From Deferribacter desulfuricans SSM1 (GTDB lineage: Bacteria; Chrysiogenota; Deferribacteres; Deferribacterales; Deferribacteraceae), in the NCBI RefSeq assembly GCF_000010985.1, contig NC_013940.1, positions 244,545 through 308,544 on the forward strand: DNA of 64,000 nucleotides, written 5' to 3'. Made by a program: the position numbers and the translations under genes. This document shows positions 51,012-59,114 of the stretch, one piece after another. Under the pieces are notes generated by a model, which worked only from the letters and a program-made list of their open reading frames with translations, made no database searches and was not told the origin of the DNA. Positions within the stretch are counted from its first letter, which is position 1; each line of letters begins with the position of its first letter.

Positions 51012-52301
51012 ATGGGGAATCAGCATATTGTTAAAACTATATCTATCCCAGATAAATTATATAAAGACTATTTAGAAAAAAAAGAAGTTATAAAAGAAAA
51101 ATATGGAGTAAAAACATTTTCAGGGTTTATTAATTTTTTAGTTCATGCTTATTATAACTATTTTAAAAATAAAAATCCTAACTACAAATGGGTTGAAGAA
51201 TTAGATACAAAACACTACTTATTGAAGAAATATGAAAACTCGGAAAATGTTATAAAAAGTATAAGCGTAACTAAAGAAAACCAAGAATATTTTGACTTTA
51301 TTAATCAATTAAACAAAAATTTTTCTTTATACGTTAGACTCAGTATCGCTTACATACTATCCACATTGTCCGATTCTACTCAATCTGATAATATATCAGA
51401 TATACAAAATGATAATGATAACGAACATATTAAAGAAACACAAAAAAAAGAAACACAATCTCAAAAAGAATCAATAAAAATAATTGATTTAGATAATGAC
51501 GTTGATTTTAATTTACAAGATAGCTCTTTAAGTTTAATCGATACACAAAACATAGACATAGAAGACACAATAACTACTGAAAATGACATTTTAGCTGAAA
51601 CCACTACAACAAAAGAGACTCAAAAACCAACACAAGATATTAAAAGAACTAAAAAAACTAAATCTGCGGTTTCAAATATAAATACAGATATAAATATAAA
51701 AGCAGAACAAGGAATCAATGTTAATCAACTACAACAATTATTAAATCAACAAATTAGTACTGTATCTGATACGACTCTTGATGAGCATATTATAAATAAG
51801 AAATATTTTGAAAAAACAAAAGAAAACTACGATGCATTTTTTAATTCATTAATAGGTACAACAGATATAAATGATATATACAAATCAAATGATTTATCAT
51901 TATCGTTAGATATTATTAAAAATTTATTTTTCACCTTATTTTTTGATATTTATAACAAAAATATTCTCAATTTAGAACACATCCTGCAATCAACTATCAA
52001 GGTAAATGATAAGATTTTAACTGCTATTGAAAATATATCCAAAAATGCATTATACATTATAACTTCATTAACTTTAACTGGTATTTTAGATATATTGAAA
52101 TCAATAGAAAAAGAAAGCCAGAAAACATTAAACAAGTCAATCCATATCTCTGATGCTACTATTATAGTGAAAGATCAAATTGTAATTAAGCTTCAAACAT
52201 TGAAAAACCGTAACAAATTATCAGATGAAGAATTTAACACTATTCTTACTATTATAAAAGAAAAACTACCTGCAGATTATGTAGTATTTGTAAACGAATA
52301 A
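51012..52301 (+). CDS. Ribbon-helix-helix protein with acidic linker and helical C-domain, 429 aa
   Basis: Residues 5-60 (IVKTISIPDKLYKDYLEKKEVIKEKYGVKTFSGFINFLVHAYYNYFK) fit a MetJ/Arc-type ribbon-helix-helix: a strand with Lys-Thr-Ile-Ser, then two helices with the Ser-Gly turn. Residues 120-235 are an acidic, Thr/Gln/Asn-rich disordered linker. The last 170 residues are helical. The RHH-plus-acidic-linker design parallels the ParR-like protein. The operator-like dyads upstream suggest autoregulation. It might be a second centromere- or origin-binding protein, or a transcriptional regulator. Confidence 0.62.
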   Translation: MGNQHIVKTISIPDKLYKDYLEKKEVIKEKYGVKTFSGFINFLVHAYYNYFKNKNPNYKWVEELDTKHYLLKKYENSENVIKSISVTKENQEYFDFINQLNKNFSLYVRLSIAYILSTLSDSTQSDNISDIQNDNDNEHIKETQKKETQSQKESIKIIDLDNDVDFNLQDSSLSLIDTQNIDIEDTITTENDILAETTTTKETQKPTQDIKRTKKTKSAVSNINTDINIKAEQGINVNQLQQLLNQQISTVSDTTLDEHIINKKYFEKTKENYDAFFNSLIGTTDINDIYKSNDLSLSLDIIKNLFFTLFFDIYNKNILNLEHILQSTIKVNDKILTAIENISKNALYIITSLTLTGILDILKSIEKESQKTLNKSIHISDATIIVKDQIVIKLQTLKNRNKLSDEEFNTILTIIKEKLPADYVVFVNE

Positions 52302-52384
52302 ATAATTAAAAAATAATTTAATAATAGTATAAATTAAACGGAATAAATAATTTTTAATTATCAAATAATTATATTTAAAAAAAT

Positions 52385-52426
52385 TTAAGTATTTTACTTG
52401 ATTTACTTAAAAATTTTTACTATATT
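52385..52426 (+). promoter_or_regulatory. AbiE promoter with operator dyad
   Basis: TTGATT (52398-52403), 17 bases, TATATT (52421-52426), followed six bases later by the ATG, so the message would be leaderless or nearly so. TTAAGTA (52385-52391) and TACTTAA (52404-52410) form an inverted repeat across the -35. AbiEi antitoxins repress their own promoters through such repeats. Confidence 0.55.
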
Positions 52427-52432
52427 ATAAAT

Positions 52433-53179
52433 ATGACAAGAATAAGAGATTATATAAAAACAATACCAGAAGGTACTGTATTTACAATAAACGATGTAAA
52501 ACGCTTCAATAGAAATATTAATGTTAATAGCTTAGCAACTACATTAAGTAAATTAGCTAAGGAAGGATATTTAAAAAGAATTGGTAGAGGAAAGTATTAT
52601 AGACCAAAAAATAGTTATTTAGGTGAACTTCCTGTTACATGGCAAAAAGTAGCAGAATTATATTTATATGATAGTGGTTACCGTAAACGCTACATAGGCT
52701 ACATTACCGGTTTAGCATTATATAATCATTATAAGCTTTCTACACAGGTTCCATCAGAACTTACAATTGCAACTAAAAAAAGAAAATCCAAAACAACACT
52801 TATGTTATCTAATGGAATGAGATTATCACTAATTCCACTTGAATTTCCAATTAGAACTAAAGATGATATTAGAGCATTACAATATTTGGACCTACTAAAA
52901 TATCTTAAGCAAGCGATAGATGTAAAACCAGAAAATGTAATTCGATTTTTACAAAATGAATTAAATGAAAGCTCGCCAAAATTTATAAAAAAAATAATCG
53001 GTTACTCTTTAAAATATAGCCCTTTTGTTAGAGCATTATTAGGTGTTATTTTAGATAACACCAAGTATAGACAATATGCTTCATATATTAAAGATAACTT
53101 AAATCCATTAACTAAATTCAAAATAAATTTTAATACAAATTTAACTAATTTAAAAAAATGGAATATAATTAAAACATAA
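52433..53179 (+). CDS. abiEi: AbiEi-family antitoxin and repressor
   Basis: Residues 1-60 form a winged helix (IPEGTVFTINDVKRF..., LATTLSKLAKEGYLKRIGRGKYYRPK). The rest is the AbiEi C-terminal domain (YIGYITGLALYNHY..., TIATKKRKSKTTLMLSNGMRLSLIP). AbiEi neutralises AbiEii by type IV toxin-antitoxin action and represses the operon. It is followed 22 bases later by abiEii, the normal order. No ribosome site precedes the ATG; the promoter position suggests a leaderless message. The length (248 aa) is near the family norm. The likely roles are plasmid maintenance and phage abortive infection. Confidence 0.88.
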   Translation: MTRIRDYIKTIPEGTVFTINDVKRFNRNINVNSLATTLSKLAKEGYLKRIGRGKYYRPKNSYLGELPVTWQKVAELYLYDSGYRKRYIGYITGLALYNHYKLSTQVPSELTIATKKRKSKTTLMLSNGMRLSLIPLEFPIRTKDDIRALQYLDLLKYLKQAIDVKPENVIRFLQNELNESSPKFIKKIIGYSLKYSPFVRALLGVILDNTKYRQYASYIKDNLNPLTKFKINFNTNLTNLKKWNIIKT

Positions 53180-53200
53180 TAGAAAAATAAAGGAAAAATT

Positions 53201-54223
53201 ATGAATCTACATGAAAGTAGAGAAGATTTTGAAATACTTGTACTTAAAACTTCTGAATACCTTAAAATACCTATACCTTTTATTGAGCGTGATTATTGGT
53301 TATGTTTTTTATTAAAAAGAATTCTAAATTTTAAGCACTTAGATTCTAATAATAGTATTATAGCAGATCAAAATAATGTTGTATTTAAAGGTGGAACCTC
53401 TTTGAGTAAAGCATACAAAATTATCAATAGATTCTCCGAAGATATTGATCTTGCTATCGATTATAATGATAGTTGGTCTCGTAGTAAAATAAGAAATGTA
53501 ATCTCTAAACTTTCTAAGGAACTAATCGTACCACCATTAAATAAAGATGATAATCCTAAAAACCAAGCTTATGAAAATATAAGAAGAACATATGTTTCAT
53601 ATCCAAAAAATACTAAAGATGATACTTTAAGAGAACAAATATTATTAGAAATAAATGGTTTTGCTCGTCCAGTACCTAAGAAAAAATATTCAATATCTAC
53701 TTACATATACCAATACATACAAGAACAGTTACCAGAAGATATACAAAATGAACTTGTTTCTAAGTTTTCACTTGAACCTTTTGAATTAAACGTATTATCC
53801 ATAGAAAGAACTTTTTGTGAAAAAATCAGTTCTGTTGCTAAAGCTTCCTTTAAAGGAGAAAGAATTTTACAAGACAAAATTAGACATATATATGATTTAC
53901 ATATATTACTACAATTAAAAGATATCCAAAATCTTATAACTAGTCAAAAAAGGTTTGGAGAACTTATTAATATAATAAAAAAAGATGATAAAGGAGCAAG
54001 ATTCACATACAGCAAAACAGATGATATCGCTATAAAACTATGGTTAGAAAAACCTTATTACCAAGCTGAGATATTTTATAACCCTGATTCATTCAAAAAA
54101 TTAGCCAGATTTTATGAAAATAATTTTGTAAAACTACTCTTTAAAGGTAAAGAAGATTTACCACCTATAATTGATATTATAGAAAGTTTAACTGTAATAA
54201 GAGATGCTCTTAAAAATCTTTAG
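53201..54223 (+). CDS. abiEii: AbiEii-family nucleotidyltransferase toxin
   Basis: The nucleotidyltransferase core is clear: FKGGTSLSKAYK (residues 62-73) and RFSEDIDLAIDY (77-88), with the paired catalytic Asp at 81 and 83. The downstream conserved segment FELNVLSIERTFCEKISSVAKAS near 200-222 is also typical of AbiEii (IERTFxEK). AbiEii/MenT toxins transfer nucleotides to RNA targets such as tRNA acceptor ends and stop growth unless countered by AbiEi. AAGGA precedes the ATG. The length (340 aa) and gene order are standard, and all key residues are intact, so it is likely functional. Confidence 0.9.
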   Translation: MNLHESREDFEILVLKTSEYLKIPIPFIERDYWLCFLLKRILNFKHLDSNNSIIADQNNVVFKGGTSLSKAYKIINRFSEDIDLAIDYNDSWSRSKIRNVISKLSKELIVPPLNKDDNPKNQAYENIRRTYVSYPKNTKDDTLREQILLEINGFARPVPKKKYSISTYIYQYIQEQLPEDIQNELVSKFSLEPFELNVLSIERTFCEKISSVAKASFKGERILQDKIRHIYDLHILLQLKDIQNLITSQKRFGELINIIKKDDKGARFTYSKTDDIAIKLWLEKPYYQAEIFYNPDSFKKLARFYENNFVKLLFKGKEDLPPIIDIIESLTVIRDALKNL

Positions 54224-54255
54224 AATGTATTAAAATATATAAGTACTATATAACA

Positions 54256-57200
54256 TCATAAAGTAAACTGGTCGATTACTATTTCATCCTGATCGGAAGA
54301 CTCTTTGTTTTGTATAAAATCATTATTATCTAAGCTACTATTACTATCTAATTCTTCTTCTGTAAATTCTATTTCATCTAATATACTTTTATTTTCTTCT
54401 TTATTTTCCTGTTTACTACTTTCAACAATTTCTTTAAGACTCTTATATTCACCAATTACATTGATTAATTTATCATATGTATCTACATCAACATCCTTTA
54501 CTTCGTGGAGAATACCCCATCTATAACCAACTTCAACGTCAGATTTTAGTGGTACTTGTAAATATAAATCTCGAATAGAATTAAGCTCTTTTTTTAATTC
54601 TGTTAAATTAACATCAGGAGCTACTTTATATACATCAGGTAAGAAAATATTTATAAAATAATTTAATGGGTCCTCCATAATAGTTTTTACGAGTTTAATT
54701 ACTTTATGAACTATATAATGTTTTGTATGTACAGGAATATCTATAACTATTGAATCATGTACAGTACCTATCAATACAGGTCTGATATATTCTATCTGAT
54801 TAGTTTCTTTATTATAAACTGGAATATTTAATTCCTTTAATGTTAAAAAAGCATGATTTAAACAAATAAGAGACACAAAAGTAAAATCTGAAGCTCCACC
54901 TTGAATAGGTGCATTAATACTTTGTCTTAATGATTTGGTACCTACATAATACATTTGTTTTAATCCATAAATAATATTGTTATAAAATAATTTATCTTCT
55001 TCAGGAGTATTTTTTGAATATAGTTTATCTTTATAATGCTTTATAATTTGTTCTATATCATGAAGATAGACTTTAGCATTTAATAGATTTCTTTTACGGT
55101 TCCAAATAGTTTCTACATAACCTTTCTCTTTGGCTTTTGTTTGTTTGGTAATAATATAATTTTGAACACCTGGTAACGCATTTAAATATTGCTCTATAAA
55201 CTTTTCAGCCTCTTTTAAAGATACGTTAATTCTTTCTGCTAATCCTGCTGCTGTCATACCGTAAACTATACCAAAGTTTACTGTTTTGGCTTTTTTTCTT
55301 ATAACTTCTGTATCATGAGCTATTTTACTCAATATTTCTTTATCAGTAAGATTTTCCGCTTCTTTACCCCAGTATTGTTTATATTTCGTAATTAAGTTTT
55401 TTACTTCAGGAGTAATTTCTGTATTTTCATCTACATCTTTAGATAAGTAATCCATTCCAGTTATACTTTTTGCTGTAGCTAAGTGAATATCTTCACCACT
55501 AATAAATGCATTTTTTAAGTTTTCATCTTGACTTACCATTGCTAATACACGTAATTCCATTTGAGAATAATCTGCCTGTAATAAAATACCTGTAATTGGT
55601 TTCTTATAATCGTTATCTTCAAAATATTTATTACTGTTTAAATATCTTGATACAAATATATTTTTCACCTGAAACTCTTTTGGTAGGTCACCCTTAGGAA
55701 TGTTTTGGAAGTTAGGTTCAGAACTGGACATACGTCCTGTAACCGTACCCGTAGTAAAATAATTAGGATGTACTATGTAATTTGTATCAATAAGATCATT
55801 TTTGTTGTAGCTTTGTATATATGCTGAATATAATTTACTAAAGGTTCTGTATTCAAGTGTTTTTTCAGCTAAATATTTAGCAATCTCAACTTTCTTTTTA
55901 TCCTGTATACTTTCATCTTCAATATCTATCCCTTTTATCTTTTTAATTGCAGATTCATTCATTTGAATGTTACCTTTATCAGTAAAAGTTTTATATTTAT
56001 CTGGAACCTGTAAATAATCGTAAAACATATGAGTCAAATGTTCAGCAGATTGTATATTAAATTTTTCTTTATATTTAGCTTCAAATTCTTCAATGTAAGG
56101 TTTTAAGTCCGGATGATTATAAATATTTTTCAATAATTCTTCTAAGCTTCGTTTAAAATTAATTTTCATAAATTCATAATCATCAGGTTCTATTTTTATA
56201 CCTTGGGATTGAATAACTGATATAGGTAATAAAATATCATTTAAGAGAACAAGTGGAATAGGATATTCCTTTAAAATAGATTTACTATCACGTTTCAGGA
56301 AATTCATATAATCAAGTTTAAATGCCTCATAAGTTGCATAAGTATCACCAGCAGCATAAAAGGATTGTTCATCAAAATTAATATAACTGTAATCAAACTC
56401 ATCTATTTTAACAATATTATTTTTAGTACTTACTAAATCAAATAAATCTTTAAATAAATGAACCATTTGTGATTTATAACCAACTTTTTCATTTAAAGTA
56501 TCATTAAAACTAAAAGTTATATATTTAAAATTATTTTGATGAAAATTACTTAATGTAATTATATTTGTTGTATTTTGTGTATCTATTTTATTTTTTTCTT
56601 TATAAACATTTATTAATTCAATAATGCTGTTTAAATTTCTTTTAGGAATAAAAGTATTTAATAATTCAGGATCTATATTATAAAAATTATTTATGTAATT
56701 AATTAAATTTTTATACAATACTGATAAATTATCTTTATAGTTATCAAGTTCTAACAAATCAATATTTAAAAAAGTTGTTGTAATAAGCAATTTAGCTATA
56801 GTTACTTCATCCAAACCTGATTCTCTTAAATGATTTAATACATCTAAGTTTTTACCTAATAAACTATAATAATCATCATAATTGTTTGCTGAAAAAACAG
56901 TTATCATATACTTTAAAAAATCATTTAATGAATTTTTATTTTCTATATCTAATTTAGTACGATAAATATAATAATAATTTATTAACGTTTTATTTATATT
57001 TAAGAAACAACTTATTTGAGATTCAGTTAAATCGTATTTTCTAAATTTATTAATAAGTGAATTTAATTCTGATAATTTATTTTTTAATGTATCTACATAA
57101 TCATGCATATAAAAGTAATAAGTTCGTAATTTACTTCTTAACATTGCTAAGTTATCTAATTTCTGCCAACCTTTCAGTTTTTCTTCCATTCGTAGGTATA

Positions 57201-58980
57201 AAATATTTATAGTATCAAAATAACGTGTAACTTTTATCTCATTAGGACTTATATTTAATTTATTCATTATATAAGAAACATCGAATGTACCGTTGTGAAA
57301 TATTTTGATAATATTTTCAGAATTTAGATAATTTAATATAAGTTTTCTTACATTGTTTTTGTATAATTTAAAAGATTTTTCATCCATTTGATTCATAATA
57401 TCTTTATGTTCATATCCAATAACATATGTTTTAAGTTGTTTTGTTTTAGGATCTACCTTAGTAATGGAAAACATAGTAATTGTATTTTTATGTTTATCTG
57501 TAGAATAACCTTTTAAACCATTAGTTTCTATATCCAACGCTACAAAAGGTTCAGAAAATACTGTCAATTCGCTTAAATGTTCTGATAACTGTTTTAAGTT
57601 TCTTATTCTAACAATAATTTTTTCATCAAAATTTTTATATTTTTTATCTAAATTTTCAAAATACTTTTTATAGTCTGTATTAAATAACATACCTGATGAA
57701 ACTAAAAAATTAAACAAGTCAACATTAAATACAGTTTCAAAATTTCTGTTTTTTATGATTGTATTAAGACTAATAGTAGGGAATAACATGAACTCCGTAT
57801 TAAAGAATTTCACTAATAAACTTTTACCACGAGCATCAAAAAAAGATTTTTTAATATATTTTTCAAATAATTTATAACTTGTAGGTCCAAAAACTAATAT
57901 ATTTTTTGGTTTATGCTTTAATACTTCGAAATAAACATTGATACCACAGTTTTTACCATGGTTAATAGAATAAGTAGTATTAAGATTAAATAGTTTAGGA
58001 GTGGCACTAATCGTATTTATCAACCTTGCTTTATCTAAGTAAAAAGTTGCAGATTTATGAGCTCTGTTCTCTGTTATACTATTAAATGTATTTAAAAAAT
58101 ATTCTCCTTGTAATGTATCTTGATGTAATATTGTATCCTTATAAGCATCAGGAAAGAAACTATAATCATTAACTATCAATGTAGTTTTATTATTTGTATC
58201 AACATTATGGTCCTTAAATCTGTTGTAATAATCTTGAGGTTTTATTCTATTAATATATCTTTCATATGTAGGTTTATAACTTAATTCTTCATCTTCTTTT
58301 AAACGAGATAACTCCATTTTATAATGCTGATCAAAAAATACATGACATAATTTACATTTTTGACAAAATGGATCATTTAAACAAAAATTTGTTTCATATG
58401 AATAATCATAAAAATGATAATAAATGTTATTCTTTTTTTTATCTTTTCTGTTTTTATTAGCTTCTAAATTAACATCAAAATAATTTAATAATCTTTTATT
58501 TAAATCGAATGCTCCCTTAATTTGTGGTAAATAAACAAAATCAAATTTTATCTTTGTTTTTTTATTTTTTATATTATCAAAAAAACTATCTAATTGATTG
58601 TCAAGCAAAACAGTATAAGAAATTTCATAATAATGTAATACATCATAAATAGGTTTACTATATTTAAGTATATCAGAAGCTCTGTTAGACGGTATAACTA
58701 AATATAAATGGAGATTTCTCTCTGCATAATCCTGTAAAACATTATCTTGACGGTAGTAATAATAACTACGTAATAAAGACATCACAAAAAGATAAGCTCT
58801 TTTGTATAATACATTATATTGTTTTTTACTGTATTTACCTTCTACTGGTTTTCCTAAGAGTAATTTAGTGTTGTAAAGTACACAAAATAAATTAGTTTGT
58901 GTCTCATGTGGTTTAATAAATTTATCATAAAAACTATTATTATTGTTTTGTTGTTTAATATCCATATTATTTGTATTCAT
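54256..58980 (-). CDS. Giant family A DNA polymerase with UDG-like N-terminus and proofreading domain
   Basis: From the ATG at 58980 (AAGG 7 bases upstream) the protein has 1574 residues. An N-terminal domain with CxxC-type cysteines (CQKCKLC near 200) and INTISATPKLFNLN...NILVFGPTSYKLF near 320-365 follows the uracil-DNA-glycosylase fold pattern; the catalytic HPS motif is replaced by FPT, so it is probably inactive. DEDDy exonuclease: Exo I ALDIETNG near 478, Exo II FHNGTFD near 561, Exo III YAAGDTYATYEAF near 871. Polymerase: TGRMSSSEPNFQNIP, motif A ADYSQMELR near 1133, motif B KTVNFGIVYG near 1230, motif C VHDSIVID near 1407. The tail is acidic. UDG-like plus PolA fusions are known in SPO1-like phages. 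It probably replicates this element. Confidence 0.9.
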   Translation of the reverse strand: MNTNNMDIKQQNNNNSFYDKFIKPHETQTNLFCVLYNTKLLLGKPVEGKYSKKQYNVLYKRAYLFVMSLLRSYYYYRQDNVLQDYAERNLHLYLVIPSNRASDILKYSKPIYDVLHYYEISYTVLLDNQLDSFFDNIKNKKTKIKFDFVYLPQIKGAFDLNKRLLNYFDVNLEANKNRKDKKKNNIYYHFYDYSYETNFCLNDPFCQKCKLCHVFFDQHYKMELSRLKEDEELSYKPTYERYINRIKPQDYYNRFKDHNVDTNNKTTLIVNDYSFFPDAYKDTILHQDTLQGEYFLNTFNSITENRAHKSATFYLDKARLINTISATPKLFNLNTTYSINHGKNCGINVYFEVLKHKPKNILVFGPTSYKLFEKYIKKSFFDARGKSLLVKFFNTEFMLFPTISLNTIIKNRNFETVFNVDLFNFLVSSGMLFNTDYKKYFENLDKKYKNFDEKIIVRIRNLKQLSEHLSELTVFSEPFVALDIETNGLKGYSTDKHKNTITMFSITKVDPKTKQLKTYVIGYEHKDIMNQMDEKSFKLYKNNVRKLILNYLNSENIIKIFHNGTFDVSYIMNKLNISPNEIKVTRYFDTINILYLRMEEKLKGWQKLDNLAMLRSKLRTYYFYMHDYVDTLKNKLSELNSLINKFRKYDLTESQISCFLNINKTLINYYYIYRTKLDIENKNSLNDFLKYMITVFSANNYDDYYSLLGKNLDVLNHLRESGLDEVTIAKLLITTTFLNIDLLELDNYKDNLSVLYKNLINYINNFYNIDPELLNTFIPKRNLNSIIELINVYKEKNKIDTQNTTNIITLSNFHQNNFKYITFSFNDTLNEKVGYKSQMVHLFKDLFDLVSTKNNIVKIDEFDYSYINFDEQSFYAAGDTYATYEAFKLDYMNFLKRDSKSILKEYPIPLVLLNDILLPISVIQSQGIKIEPDDYEFMKINFKRSLEELLKNIYNHPDLKPYIEEFEAKYKEKFNIQSAEHLTHMFYDYLQVPDKYKTFTDKGNIQMNESAIKKIKGIDIEDESIQDKKKVEIAKYLAEKTLEYRTFSKLYSAYIQSYNKNDLIDTNYIVHPNYFTTGTVTGRMSSSEPNFQNIPKGDLPKEFQVKNIFVSRYLNSNKYFEDNDYKKPITGILLQADYSQMELRVLAMVSQDENLKNAFISGEDIHLATAKSITGMDYLSKDVDENTEITPEVKNLITKYKQYWGKEAENLTDKEILSKIAHDTEVIRKKAKTVNFGIVYGMTAAGLAERINVSLKEAEKFIEQYLNALPGVQNYIITKQTKAKEKGYVETIWNRKRNLLNAKVYLHDIEQIIKHYKDKLYSKNTPEEDKLFYNNIIYGLKQMYYVGTKSLRQSINAPIQGGASDFTFVSLICLNHAFLTLKELNIPVYNKETNQIEYIRPVLIGTVHDSIVIDIPVHTKHYIVHKVIKLVKTIMEDPLNYFINIFLPDVYKVAPDVNLTELKKELNSIRDLYLQVPLKSDVEVGYRWGILHEVKDVDVDTYDKLINVIGEYKSLKEIVESSKQENKEENKSILDEIEFTEEELDSNSSLDNNDFIQNKESSDQDEIVIDQFTL

Positions 58981-59114
58981 ATTCATACCTTTTTTTATTA
59001 TATTAATTTATATTATATGTTACACTAATAATTCTAATATTAAATATAACAGAAATATTTATTTCATTAACTAATAATTTTCCTAACTAATTTTAAATAA
59101 TATCAAAAATATTT
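58981..59114 (-). promoter_or_regulatory. Gap with TGTTATATTT element upstream of the polymerase gene
   Basis: A variant of the recurring decamer lies on the minus strand at 59042-59051, about 65 bases upstream of the polymerase ATG. The rest is A/T-rich without a clear terminator for the upstream operon. Confidence 0.4.
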
